DNA of 51,029 nucleotides. Source: Methylacidimicrobium cyclopophantes. Its GTDB lineage: Bacteria > Verrucomicrobiota > Verrucomicrobiia > Methylacidiphilales > Methylacidiphilaceae. A model generated the notes under the pieces. It worked only from the letters and a program-made list of their open reading frames with translations, was not told the origin of the DNA and did not search any database. The translations under genes were made by a program, and so were the position numbers. The DNA lies in contig NZ_CABFUZ020000097.1 of assembly GCF_902143385.2 (NCBI RefSeq), positions 1 to 51,029 on the forward strand. Direction: 5' to 3'. The first letter of the stretch is position 1. Every line of letters starts with the position of its first letter. Below are positions 36,015-44,632 of this stretch, one piece after another.

Positions 36015-36023
36015 CGGGGCACC

Positions 36024-36063
36024 CATTCCCCCGTTTCGCGCCACTTTCCTCCATTTTACACCA
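36024..36063 (-). promoter_or_regulatory. Putative MraZ operator: four 10-bp units beginning TGG/CGG
   Basis: Read on the minus strand toward mraZ, the sequence divides into TGGTGTAAAA, TGGAGGAAAG, TGGCGCGAAA and CGGGGGAATG, ending 9 bases before the mraZ ATG. E. coli MraZ binds TGGGN repeats separated by 5 bases, which is the same 10-bp phase. That period puts each TGG on one face of the helix, as an MraZ ring would require. A TTGACG sits immediately upstream and may belong to the promoter. Autoregulation is inferred from this match. Confidence 0.6.
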
Positions 36064-36172
36064 CCCGTCAACCGGATTTTCTCTGGAATTCTCGCCGAGT
36101 TCGGCGAGCTAGCAGGATCGAGGCGGGAGATTCTGCTTGCGAGCCGGTCGCTCAATCCATTAGGGAGCGGCA

Positions 36173-36877
36173 ATGCCCGCGCCTTTGCCTCCCTTTTCCC
36201 CGGAAAGCCTTCTCGACTTTTCCGGGACGGCTCACAGCTCTCTGTTCCAGGGCCTCTCTCGGGTTTGGGAGGTGCTGCCACGCATCGCACGCTACCTGGA
36301 CGAACGGCTGGAGCCTGCTCTTCTGGGGGAAGTCTCTCCCCTAGCGACGATCGGCCCCCGAGTGCGGATCGAGAAAGGGTGCATCGTCGAGGCGGGCGCC
36401 GTGCTTCTCGGGCCGGCGTGGATCGGAGAAAACTGCACGATTCGGCCGGGGGCGTTCGTGCGGCAGAATGTCATCGTTGGATGCCGCTCCGTCCTCGGCA
36501 ATTCCTGCGAGTTCAAGAACGCCCTTCTCTTCAATGACGTACAAGTTCCCCATTTCAACTATGTGGGCGATTCGATCTTGGGAGCTCATACCCACCTGGG
36601 TGCGGGAGCGATTCTCTCGAACCTGCGTCTGCGCGGCGACGAGGTCCAAGTCCGTCTCGGACGGACCGTCTTCCCCACCGGTCTCCGCAAATTCGGCGCC
36701 ATCCTTGGCGACCATTCCCAAGTCGGGTGCAACGCGGTCCTCAATCCCGGATCCATCCTCGGTCGAGGATCGCTGGTTTACCCGGGCGTCGTCTGGAGCG
36801 GGTATCTCCCGGAAGGGGCGATCGCCAAGGCGGCGTCACGGCCGGTCGTCGTGGAAGGTGGCTCCGCCGATCGATAA
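36173..36877 (+). CDS. Left-handed beta-helix protein, GlmU C-terminal-like
   Basis: 234 residues; ATG 36173 has AGGGAG upstream. After about 50 helical residues, hexapeptide repeats run from about 58 to 225 (for example ATIGPRVRIEKGCIVEAGAVLLGPAWIGENCTI style units), with NVIVGCRSVLGNSCEFKNALLFND and FNYVGDSILGAHTHLGAGAI as in the acetyltransferase half of GlmU. There is no N-terminal pyrophosphorylase domain. The cytoplasmic enzyme may acetylate or bind an amino-sugar nucleotide. Divergent from mraZ, it shares the 158-bp promoter region with the dcw cluster. Confidence 0.8.
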   Translation: MPAPLPPFSPESLLDFSGTAHSSLFQGLSRVWEVLPRIARYLDERLEPALLGEVSPLATIGPRVRIEKGCIVEAGAVLLGPAWIGENCTIRPGAFVRQNVIVGCRSVLGNSCEFKNALLFNDVQVPHFNYVGDSILGAHTHLGAGAILSNLRLRGDEVQVRLGRTVFPTGLRKFGAILGDHSQVGCNAVLNPGSILGRGSLVYPGVVWSGYLPEGAIAKAASRPVVVEGGSADR

Positions 36878-36906
36878 GAGGCGGGCAGAGAAAGTCTAGG
36901 CTCGGC

Positions 36907-37911
36907 TCACGCCGGGAGACGGCGGCGGCTGAAGAAGAGCCCCAACCCCCAGAGAAGAAGGGCGGGAGTCAGAAAGTAGGGGTAGAGCTCTTCGGTCACC
37001 AGCCCGGGGCGATCGGGAAACGAGACCTTCTTCTCCGCATCGATGGCGGCAAAGGCATCCCGTATCGTTCCCTCGTCGAGTGCGCGAAAGTAATGTCCTC
37101 CCGTCTGGTCCGCCATCCGTCGCAGCAGATCCTCATCCAGGTCCGACGAGCTCATCTCGTTCCCTACCTTTTGTCCATCGTCATCGAAGACGGGTGCGCC
37201 GCCTTCGCCCAAACGTCCGGCACCGATGGTAAAGATTGGAATCCTCTTCTGGCGCGAGAGCGCAATCGCTTCCTCGGGGGAAAGCGCTCCGCAATTATTT
37301 CCTCCGTCGGTTAGCAGAATGAGAAACTTTCCCTTCCTCTTTTCCTCTTTTGCCTCTCTCCCGGTCAGCCGGGCAAGGGCAAGGCCGACCGCGTCGCCGA
37401 TCGCCGTCCCATCCTCGATCATCCCCACCTCCAACCGATCGATTTGCCGATCGAGCCAACGATGATCAAAGGTGAGGGGACTCACGGTATACGCTCGTCC
37501 CGAAAAAGCGACGAGTCCGATCCGGTCAGCGACGCGCTTGTCCAGAAAAGACTTCACGACGCCCTGCACCGCTTCGAAACGGCTCACCGCTCGGCCGCCC
37601 CGTTCGTAATCTTCTGCAAGCATGCTCCCGGAGAGATCGAGGACAAGCAGAATGTCATATCCTTCCTGTGGAATGCGCAAGAGCCCTTTCTCCTCCACCG
37701 GACGAGCGAGCGCCAGAATCACCAGAGCCAAACCTCCATAGGCGCAAAAAGCCGCGATTTTCCCGGAACCGACGCCTCGTGGGGGCTTCCAGCGCCCGGC
37801 AAACGGGAGGAGCCAAGCAGATGGCTTCCTTCGGCTTCTGGCCCAACCCAAAAGCGGGAGAAGGGCGAGGCAAAGGAGGAAAAGTGGCTGAGCGAGTCGC
37901 AAATGCCCCAT
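36907..37911 (-). CDS. VWA-domain inner-membrane protein, BatA-like
   Basis: 334 residues from ATG 37911, the only start after the end of the DUF58 gene. Two N-terminal membrane helices (about 8-23 and 50-68), a von Willebrand A domain (about 85-285) with a full MIDAS metal site (DLSGSM, DGTAIGD, LTDGGNN), and one C-terminal helix followed by RRRLPA. This is the BatA layout of MoxR-DUF58-VWA operons, thought to act as chaperone or stress modules at the membrane. BatB and the TPR proteins that often follow are absent; the next gene is convergent. Confidence 0.88.
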   Translation of the reverse strand: MGHLRLAQPLFLLCLALLPLLGWARSRRKPSAWLLPFAGRWKPPRGVGSGKIAAFCAYGGLALVILALARPVEEKGLLRIPQEGYDILLVLDLSGSMLAEDYERGGRAVSRFEAVQGVVKSFLDKRVADRIGLVAFSGRAYTVSPLTFDHRWLDRQIDRLEVGMIEDGTAIGDAVGLALARLTGREAKEEKRKGKFLILLTDGGNNCGALSPEEAIALSRQKRIPIFTIGAGRLGEGGAPVFDDDGQKVGNEMSSSDLDEDLLRRMADQTGGHYFRALDEGTIRDAFAAIDAEKKVSFPDRPGLVTEELYPYFLTPALLLWGLGLFFSRRRLPA

Positions 37912-37967
37912 GACGAACTTGAAAAGCGCTCCCGCCGGTCCGGCGGCGATGGTCTCTTTGCTTTGGC

Positions 37968-38876
37968 TTAAGCAACGTGCATTCTGCGCATCCGTGCAAG
38001 AAGGAATTGCGCGAGCGCCGACGAGATCGGCCGATCGGTGCTCAATACACATCGGGCTTGAGGATCCGGAAAGAGGGTCCTCCATCGCTCTTCTCGTTCC
38101 CGCGCCCACTCCTCCTGACGCCGACGAACGGATCGGGAGGAAGTGTCCAAGGAGAGGAATTCTCCGGAGGTCGGATCGAAAACATCGATGACGCCGATCT
38201 CGGGTAATCTCCTCTCCCAAGGATCCTCAACCCGTACTCCCACCAACTCGTACTTGGATCGCAACAGCGCCCAATCCGAGGGCTTCCTCTCGCCCGCAAA
38301 ATCTCCCAGCCAAACCAGTACGCCTCCCTTCGATAGCACCGAATGGACGATCTTCCACGGAATCTCCGGATCCGGCAAAGGCCACTGCTCCGGAGGTCGG
38401 CTCCTCAAAAGCTGCAAAAGCGAACGAAGGATTCCGCGCGGTTGCCGCTTCGGCGGGTAGAGGGCGTATCCGCCGGAATAGACATGCAGAATGGCCACGC
38501 GATCCCGATTATCGGCGGAGAGCACCCCGAAGAAGCCGGCTGCCTCCAAGACGGTCTCCCGTTTGGTCTTGCCTTGGGAGCCAAAGCAAAGCGACGGGCT
38601 ATCCTCCACCAAGAGCAACAGGGAAAGCTCACGCTCCTCCACGAATTTCTTGCGGTATGGCTCACCCTTTCTGGCCGTGACATTCCAATCGATGTCCCGC
38701 ACGTCGTCGCCGAACTCGTAGCGAACCACCTGCTCGAACTCCATCCCCTTGCCCCGAAAAGCAGATCGGTAACCGCCTTCCAACAAGGATCTCGTGGAAT
38801 GGCGGACCCGCCATTCCAAACGGCGTAGAAGTCCGCAAGCCGCGACGATTTGTCTGAGATCTTCGGAGGAGCCCAC
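37968..38876 (-). CDS. DUF58 protein of a MoxR-Bat operon
   Basis: 302 residues, GTG start with GGAAG just upstream. The DUF58 signature is clear at about 45-85: GMEFEQVVRYEFGDDVRDIDW, then TARKGEPYRKKFVEERE. The C-terminal half has a VWA-like fold without a complete metal site (VEDSPSL in place of DxSxS). No membrane helix is seen, so it is cytoplasmic and probably bridges MoxR and the VWA protein. Its exact biochemical role is not established. Confidence 0.92.
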   Translation of the reverse strand: MGSSEDLRQIVAACGLLRRLEWRVRHSTRSLLEGGYRSAFRGKGMEFEQVVRYEFGDDVRDIDWNVTARKGEPYRKKFVEERELSLLLLVEDSPSLCFGSQGKTKRETVLEAAGFFGVLSADNRDRVAILHVYSGGYALYPPKRQPRGILRSLLQLLRSRPPEQWPLPDPEIPWKIVHSVLSKGGVLVWLGDFAGERKPSDWALLRSKYELVGVRVEDPWERRLPEIGVIDVFDPTSGEFLSLDTSSRSVRRRQEEWAREREERWRTLFPDPQARCVLSTDRPISSALAQFLLARMRRMHVA

Positions 38877-38898
38877 GACTTCCCGCTCGCGCTTCCGC

Positions 38899-39858
38899 TC
38901 AATCCTTCTCCGGGATAGCGGTCCTTTCCAGAAGCTGCTCCAAGACGGCTCCCACCGCGATCCCTTGGGCTTCGGCTTCGTAGCTCAACCCCACTCGATG
39001 GCGCAAAACATCGGGGAAGAGTTCTCGAATCAACGCCGGACTGACATAATCGAGCCCCCGGAGCCAAGCCATCGTCCGACCGGCAAGGAAAAGCGCCAAG
39101 GAAGCCCGAGGCGACGCTCCGTAGGAGAGGAGATTCTCTCCTTCGAAGACCTCTTTCCGCCGGGTCGAGCGCACAAGCTCCAAGATATACCGCTCGATGG
39201 CCGAACTCACATAGATTTCATCGATCTGCGACCGGAGCCGGCGGATCTCCTCAGCGGAAGAGACCCCGGAAACCTCCGGCGTCTCGGTCAATCGGCCCCA
39301 GAGACGCAACATCGAACGTTCTTCCTCCTCCGATGGATAATCCACCAGGACCTTGAAGAGGAAACGGTCCGCCTGCGCCTCCGGCAACGGGTAGGTTCCT
39401 TCCTGCTCGATGGGATTCTGGGTAGCAAGAACAAGAAACGGATCGGGGAGCCGATGCGCAGTGCCCCCCAGCGTGACCTGCCTTTCCTGCATCGCTTCCA
39501 GCAGAGCGCTCTGCACTTTGGCCGGAGCGCGATTGATCTCGTCGGCCAGAACGATATTCGCGAAGATCGGGCCGAGATGAGGATAAAACCGTCCTTCTTG
39601 CGGCTGAAAGACCATCGTGCCCACTACATCGCTCGGGAGCAGGTCCGGAGTAAACTGGATGCGCTCGAACTGCACCCCGACCGCTGCCGAAAGGCTCTTC
39701 ACCAAAAGGGTCTTGGCTAAGCCCGGCATGCCTTCGATCAAGACATGCCCTCCCGAAAGAAGGGCGATCAGCAGCCTTTCGATGATCTTATCCTGGCCGA
39801 GTACGGTCTTGTGGACTTCGTCGAGAATCCGCTGCGCCCATTCCGGTCCTTTTATCAT
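38899..39858 (-). CDS. MoxR-family AAA+ ATPase
   Basis: 319 residues, ATG 39858. AAA+ motifs are Walker A EGMPGLAKT (about 43-51), Walker B IVLADEINRAPAK (about 102-114), sensor LATQNPIEQEGTYPLPEAQADRF, and a C-terminal lid with SYGASPRASLAL. MoxR proteins act with VWA partners to mature or remodel client complexes. The name comes from methanol dehydrogenase activation, but this operon type is widespread, so no link to methanol oxidation can be drawn from sequence alone. First gene of a three-gene operon. Confidence 0.95.
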   Translation of the reverse strand: MIKGPEWAQRILDEVHKTVLGQDKIIERLLIALLSGGHVLIEGMPGLAKTLLVKSLSAAVGVQFERIQFTPDLLPSDVVGTMVFQPQEGRFYPHLGPIFANIVLADEINRAPAKVQSALLEAMQERQVTLGGTAHRLPDPFLVLATQNPIEQEGTYPLPEAQADRFLFKVLVDYPSEEEERSMLRLWGRLTETPEVSGVSSAEEIRRLRSQIDEIYVSSAIERYILELVRSTRRKEVFEGENLLSYGASPRASLALFLAGRTMAWLRGLDYVSPALIRELFPDVLRHRVGLSYEAEAQGIAVGAVLEQLLERTAIPEKD

Positions 39859-40073
39859 ATCTTTGCGAAGCTCGGCTCAGTATAGCCAGCAGCCCCTTTT
39901 GCTACGCGAGGTTCTTTTTTCGTCCGAATCCTCGGTCGGACTCCGATGTTTCGGCTCCGATCGGGGATCGGCCGACCTTCCCTAGGTTTCTCCAGTAAGC
40001 CTGCTCTCGACGAAATGAGGCGTGACAGGCGGAAAAGAATCGGAGTAGGTAAATGGTGTAAGGATAGCTTCCC

Positions 40074-41144
40074 TTGGAAACGCAACGCCTTTCCCCCTCG
40101 AAGGCTCTCCATTGGTTTTGCGGAGCCCTGGTAGTCGCCACGTTGATATTGATCGGCGTCGGGGCTCTCGTAACGAGTACCGAGTCGGGCATGTCCGTTC
40201 CCGACTGGCCCACGAGCTTCGGCTACAATATGTTCTCGCTCCCTCTCGCACGCTGGGCGGGCGGAGTGCTCTACGAGCATAGTCATCGGCTGGCCGCATC
40301 TGCCGTCGGTTTCCTCACGATCATTTTGGCGGGCTGGCTCTGGTTCCGAGAGCGAAGACCCTGGCTGCGTTGGGCGGGGGTGGTCGCCCTCCTCCTCGTC
40401 ATTCTGCAGGGAATAGTGGGTGGACTCCGAGTCGTCTGGGTGGCCGATCGGTTGGGCATTCTTCACGCCGCGTTGGCCCAAAGCTTCCTCGCCCTCGTCG
40501 CCGTCATCTGGTTGGCAACTTCCGCTCGTTTGTGGCTCGGGGCCGACGGCGGCGCCACGGGGAAGACAGAGTCTCCAAACGTCCCTGCTTGGCTTGCCAG
40601 CGCCTTTTTGGGTCTCAGCCTCTTGCTCTTCCTCCAACTCCTGGTTGCCGCCGCAATGCGCCACGCGCATGCCTGGCTCTCCATTCCGGACTTCCCGACG
40701 GCCTACGGCCAACTCTGGCCCCATATCGGAGAAGGCGATCTCGCCTCCATCAATGCGCAGAGAGCAGCGAAAAACATCCCGCCCACGTCTCTGTTTCAAA
40801 TCCATCTCCAGTTGGTCCATCGGGGACTCGCCTTGCTCATCCTCCTCTGTGCGATCGCGCTCTCCGCGGGCGTTTTCCCGAAAACGAAACGAGGGTCCCT
40901 CCGACGGACCGTCCTCTGGTTCCTGGCGCTCACAGCCGTACAGATCGGGATAGGAGCGTTCGTCATTTGGAGCGGAAAATCTGTGTTTCCGACGACCCTT
41001 CATGTCCTCTTGGGAGCCGGTCTCTTCCTTTTGGCTGTCCTCGGCACCGGCATCGCCTACCGCCTTCGCTGGCTCGCCGGCAGGGAAGCTCTGGTAGGCG
41101 AGAAAACCCCCCTAGGCGATGCAGGGAAAGAGTGCCCGGCCTAG
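40074..41144 (+). CDS. ctaA: Haem A synthase (CtaA/COX15)
   Basis: 356 residues with eight membrane helices in two four-helix halves. It oxidises the C8 methyl of haem O to the formyl group of haem A. Conserved features are ALVTSTESGMSVPDWPTSFG, EHSHRLAAS, LQGIVGGLRV with HAALAQ, RHAHAWLSIPDFPTAYG, VHRG and the final HVLLG, giving the four haem-ligand histidines. The start is an unusual TTG at 40074 with AAGGA about ten bases upstream. It is followed immediately by ctaB and implies an aa3-type oxidase elsewhere. Confidence 0.93.
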   Translation: METQRLSPSKALHWFCGALVVATLILIGVGALVTSTESGMSVPDWPTSFGYNMFSLPLARWAGGVLYEHSHRLAASAVGFLTIILAGWLWFRERRPWLRWAGVVALLLVILQGIVGGLRVVWVADRLGILHAALAQSFLALVAVIWLATSARLWLGADGGATGKTESPNVPAWLASAFLGLSLLLFLQLLVAAAMRHAHAWLSIPDFPTAYGQLWPHIGEGDLASINAQRAAKNIPPTSLFQIHLQLVHRGLALLILLCAIALSAGVFPKTKRGSLRRTVLWFLALTAVQIGIGAFVIWSGKSVFPTTLHVLLGAGLFLLAVLGTGIAYRLRWLAGREALVGEKTPLGDAGKECPA

Positions 41145-42118
41145 CAGCCATTGCATCCAAGCCAGTGAAACATCTTCTCCGCCATTCGGGCCAGCCTTCG
41201 ATTCCATCGCTCCCCGCAGGGAGAGCGGTCCCGACGCTTTCTCCACGGCCGTTGTCGGCAGCCGTTCGGTGGTGGCAGGAACTCTCGGCGCTCATTAAAT
41301 TCCGGCTGACCCTCCTGGTCCTGCTCACTACCTTGATCGGCTACTGCATCGGATCCGATCACCCGATCGATGGGCTGCGAGCCCTGCACGCCGTTTTGGG
41401 AACGGCCCTCGTGGCGGCCGCTGCCGCTATTCTCAACGAGGTAATCGAACGCCGGCAGGATGCGCAGATGACCCGCACGCAAAATCGCCCGATCGCAGCT
41501 GGCCGTGTCGACGGCCTCCATGCAACCGCCGCAGCGGTGGCCTCCGCGATGGCGGGCATCGCCTATCTCATCTTCTTCGCCAACATGCTCGCCGGGCTGG
41601 TCGCGGCTGCGACCCTCTTCACCTATGTCTGCCTCTACACCCCCATGAAGCTGATCAGCCCGTGGAATACATGGGTAGGAGCAGTTTCCGGAGCTCTGCC
41701 TCCCGTCATCGGCTACGCGAGCGCCAAAAATGCGGTCGACGGCACGGCACTCTTCCTCTTCTCCCTTCTCTTTTTCTGGCAGATGCCGCACTTTTTCGCC
41801 ATAGCGTGGCTCTACCGCAACGATTACGAGAAAGCCGGATTCCGGATGCTCGTCGTGGTCGACGTCACCGGTCGAAAGCTGACCTCGCAAACCGTCTTCT
41901 TTACCTTGATCCTCTTTCTGGTCAGCCTCTGGCCGATGGTGGCGGGAACCGCGGCCATTCCTTATACTCTAGGGGCCATCGCCCTCGGAGCGCTCTTTAT
42001 TGGGGCTGCCGTTCGCTTCCACAACGAACCGAATCGAGCTTCGGCCCGGGGTCTCTTCTTCGCTTCCATTGCCTATCTCCCGCTCCTCTTGGGACTTCTC
42101 GTCGCCTTCTGGAAATAG
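41132..42118 (+). CDS. ctaB: Protohaem IX farnesyltransferase (haem O synthase)
   Basis: About 328 residues. The start is inferred as GTG 41132, overlapping the end of ctaA by 13 bases with AGGG upstream; a longer in-frame opening is a shadow of ctaA. UbiA-family prenyltransferase with about eight helices. The first Asp-rich motif is NEVIERRQDAQMTRTQNRP, and the second is in YRNDYEKAGFRML. It attaches farnesyl to haem B, making haem O for CtaA. Inner membrane. Confidence 0.92.
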   Translation: MPGLAAIASKPVKHLLRHSGQPSIPSLPAGRAVPTLSPRPLSAAVRWWQELSALIKFRLTLLVLLTTLIGYCIGSDHPIDGLRALHAVLGTALVAAAAAILNEVIERRQDAQMTRTQNRPIAAGRVDGLHATAAAVASAMAGIAYLIFFANMLAGLVAAATLFTYVCLYTPMKLISPWNTWVGAVSGALPPVIGYASAKNAVDGTALFLFSLLFFWQMPHFFAIAWLYRNDYEKAGFRMLVVVDVTGRKLTSQTVFFTLILFLVSLWPMVAGTAAIPYTLGAIALGALFIGAAVRFHNEPNRASARGLFFASIAYLPLLLGLLVAFWK

Positions 42119-42151
42119 CGGGCGCTGGATCCGCGGGTTTTGTTCGAGAGG

Positions 42152-42718
42152 TTATTCTCCGTCCGCCGGGCGGCTCGACTCGAAACTCAACCGCTGCGCA
42201 AGGTTCGAGCTCGTGGTCATCTCCGCCCCGTAGTTGCGGCGAAGATACTCCAAGCCCGACGTTTGCTCTTGCTCGGTGAACGCCCCCACGCAGTCGACCG
42301 GCACCAGGATTCGGTAGCCGCGAAAAAATGCACCGGCCGCGGAATGACGGATGCAAAGATGCGTGTGCAGGCCCGTGAGAATCACCGTGTCCACCCCCAG
42401 CGAGCGCAAGAGCGAGTCGAGCCCGGTTTCGAAGAAAGCACTGTAAGTTCGCTTTTCCAGAACGTAATCCCCGTTCTGGGGAGCCAGCTCCGCGACGATG
42501 CGAGCTCCTTCGCTCCCCTTCATCGCGTGCTCTCCCCAAACTCGCAGCTCGGGATCATGGGGCAGATGGGCGTCGCTGACGTAAATCACGGACCGCCGCG
42601 ACCGCCGCGCTGCGGAGAGAAGCGATAGAAGCGGCTCGATCACGGCCGTCTCTCTCCCCGTGGCGAGTTTTCCGCGAAGGAAGTCGACCACCATGTCGAC
42701 CACAATCACGGACTCCAT
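42152..42718 (-). CDS. Isochorismatase/nicotinamidase-like cysteine hydrolase
   Basis: 188 residues from ATG 42718, which has GGAGG close upstream; an earlier ATG at 42745 is less likely. The catalytic triad of the family is visible: Asp in VIVVDMVVDF, Lys in LEKRTYSAF and Cys in GLHTHLCIRHSA with the preceding small-residue turn. Substrate is uncertain: nicotinamide, isochorismate or a ureido compound are all possible. It follows typA closely. A 5-bp stem overlaps its ribosome site. Confidence 0.88.
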   Translation of the reverse strand: MESVIVVDMVVDFLRGKLATGRETAVIEPLLSLLSAARRSRRSVIYVSDAHLPHDPELRVWGEHAMKGSEGARIVAELAPQNGDYVLEKRTYSAFFETGLDSLLRSLGVDTVILTGLHTHLCIRHSAAGAFFRGYRILVPVDCVGAFTEQEQTSGLEYLRRNYGAEMTTSSNLAQRLSFESSRPADGE

Positions 42719-42723
42719 ATTTC

Positions 42724-42738
42724 CTCCGAAAACCGGAG
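42724..42738 (-). promoter_or_regulatory. Small stem-loop covering the ribosome site of the isochorismatase-like gene
   Basis: On the minus strand CTCCG and CGGAG flank a 5-base loop, and the second arm is part of the GGAGG before the ATG at 42718. Folding would hide the ribosome site, so translation may depend on ribosomes finishing typA just upstream. The stem is short and could be chance. Confidence 0.25.
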
Positions 42739-42745
42739 AACCCAT

Positions 42746-44572
42746 TTAGGCGCTGGCGGTCGCCTCGGCACGTCGCCGGTCGATTGCGCTCAAGATTTTC
42801 TTCCGCAGGCGCAGCTTCCCGGGGGTTACTTCGACGTACTCATCTGGTCCGATATATTCGATGGCCTGCTCCAAGCTCAGGCTCCGCGGAGGTTCCAGGA
42901 TGATCCCCTTCCCCTCTCCTTGCGAGCGCATGTTCGTCAGATGCTTGGTCTTGCAGGGATTTACCAAAAGATCATCGGGCCGAGCGTTCTCTCCCACGAT
43001 CATCCCTTCGTAGACCTCTTCTCCGGGACCGACAAAGAGGACACCTCGCTCCTGGAGATTTTCCAAGGCGAAGGAGCTGGTCGTCCCCTTTTCCATGGAG
43101 ACCAAAACGCCGTTACCGCGAAGGACGATCTCCCCACGCTTCGGACCATATTCTCGAAAGAGATGGCTCGCGACGCCCTCTCCTCGAGTGAGATTCACCA
43201 GCTCCGTCTCGAAGCCTATCAGCCCCCGGGTCGGAATGACCGCTTCCACGAAAACCGTCTCCCGCAAGTGCCGAAGATTCTCGACCTCCGCTCCCCGTCG
43301 AGCCAATGACTCCAGCAGAGGGCCCAAATTCGCCTGCGGAAGATCGACATAGAGCGTTTCCAGCGGCTCCAGAATGCGCCCGGCCTCGTCTTTTCGGTAG
43401 ATCACCTCGGGTCGAGAAACCATGAGCTCGAAGCCTTCCCGGCGCATCTGCTCGACGAGAACCGCAATTTGCATCTCTCCTCGGCCGCTCACCTCGAAGG
43501 AACCCGCCGTGCCACCGTCCTCCACCTGCAGTCCCACGTTGGTACGGATTTCGCGGAAGAGGCGATCTCGCAGATGCCGAGCGGTCAAAAATTTCCCTTC
43601 TCGGCCCGACAGCGGCGAGTTGTTGACCAACAAGCGCATGCGGACCGTGGGCGGATCGACTTCAATGCGAGGCAAGGGCTCCCGATCCTCTTGATCGCAG
43701 AAAGTATCCCCGATTTCGACCTCGGCGAGCCCGGCTACGGCAACGATGTCGCCCGCCACCGCTTCCCCCAATTCCTGGCGACGCAAGCCGTCATAGCCTA
43801 AAAGCTGCGTCACCCGCCCTCTTCGCGGGATCCCTTCCCTCGGAAGGCAGACGATCGGATCTCCTACCCGAATCCGTCCTCCATAAATCTTCCCGATCGC
43901 CAGCTGCCCGAGGTAGTCGCTGTAATCGAGGTTGGCGACCAAGAGCGAGAAATGGGCGCCGGCATCGACTTTCGGCGGGGGAATCTTCTCCAAGATCGTT
44001 TCGAACAACGGCTCCATCCCGAGCTTTGTCGCCTCTTCCACTCCTTTCCATTCGCGACAGGCGAAGCCCACCTTTGCTGAGGCATAAAGAGCTGGGAAGT
44101 CGAGTTGCTCGTCGGTCGCTTCCAGCTCCAAAAAGAGCTCGAACACCTGATCGAGGATCTCATTGGGTCGAGCATTTTCCCGGTCGACCTTGTTCAAGAT
44201 GACGATCGGAGCGAGGCCGGCGGCCAATGCCTTCTTGAGAACAAACTTGGTCTGAGCTTGGGGTCCCTCCACCGCGTCGACGAGCAAGAGAACCCCGTCT
44301 ACCATTCGAAGACTCCGCTCTACTTCCCCTCCAAAATCGGCATGACCAGGCGTATCGACCAAATTGATTTTGTAGTCCTTATAATGGAAGGAAGCATTCT
44401 TCGCCCGGATGGTAATTCCCTTCTCCTTTTCGAGATCCATCGAATCCATCACTCGCTCCGCAACCGTTTGGTTGCTGCGGAATGTGCCGGATTGGCGAAG
44501 GAGTTGGTCGACGAGAGTCGTCTTCCCGTGATCGACGTGCGCGATGATAGCAATATTTCGTATCTGAGCCAT
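42746..44572 (-). CDS. typA: Ribosome-binding GTPase TypA/BipA
   Basis: 608 residues from ATG 44572, close to the 607 of E. coli BipA, which supports this start over one 39 bases earlier. G1 AHVDHGKTTL, G2 region with KGITI, G3 DTPGHADFGGE and G4 NKVD are intact, followed by EF-G-like domains and the BipA-specific C-terminal region (RGVLFVGPGEEVYEGMIVGE). It acts on ribosomes under stress and in 50S assembly. Confidence 0.97.
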   Translation of the reverse strand: MAQIRNIAIIAHVDHGKTTLVDQLLRQSGTFRSNQTVAERVMDSMDLEKEKGITIRAKNASFHYKDYKINLVDTPGHADFGGEVERSLRMVDGVLLLVDAVEGPQAQTKFVLKKALAAGLAPIVILNKVDRENARPNEILDQVFELFLELEATDEQLDFPALYASAKVGFACREWKGVEEATKLGMEPLFETILEKIPPPKVDAGAHFSLLVANLDYSDYLGQLAIGKIYGGRIRVGDPIVCLPREGIPRRGRVTQLLGYDGLRRQELGEAVAGDIVAVAGLAEVEIGDTFCDQEDREPLPRIEVDPPTVRMRLLVNNSPLSGREGKFLTARHLRDRLFREIRTNVGLQVEDGGTAGSFEVSGRGEMQIAVLVEQMRREGFELMVSRPEVIYRKDEAGRILEPLETLYVDLPQANLGPLLESLARRGAEVENLRHLRETVFVEAVIPTRGLIGFETELVNLTRGEGVASHLFREYGPKRGEIVLRGNGVLVSMEKGTTSSFALENLQERGVLFVGPGEEVYEGMIVGENARPDDLLVNPCKTKHLTNMRSQGEGKGIILEPPRSLSLEQAIEYIGPDEYVEVTPGKLRLRKKILSAIDRRRAEATASA

Positions 44573-44632
44573 GAGCACAGGGAAGATAGCAGCGCCGCCC
44601 GTTTCGCACAAGTGCCCCGGGCAGGCGCCCGC

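Noticed and set aside
36027-36290. Long N-terminal extension of MraZ
   Set aside because: MraZ homology starts at the ATG at 36014. The upstream translation is Arg/Pro-rich and would cover the operator repeats and the divergent gene's start.
36907-39858. MoxR operon as evidence of methanol dehydrogenase maturation
   Set aside because: MoxR-DUF58-VWA operons are common in bacteria without methanol oxidation, and no mxa/xox gene is present here.
40370-41131. N-terminal extension of ctaB across the ctaA gene
   Set aside because: This part overlaps ctaA in another frame and has no membrane-protein character; the UbiA-like sequence starts only near 41132.
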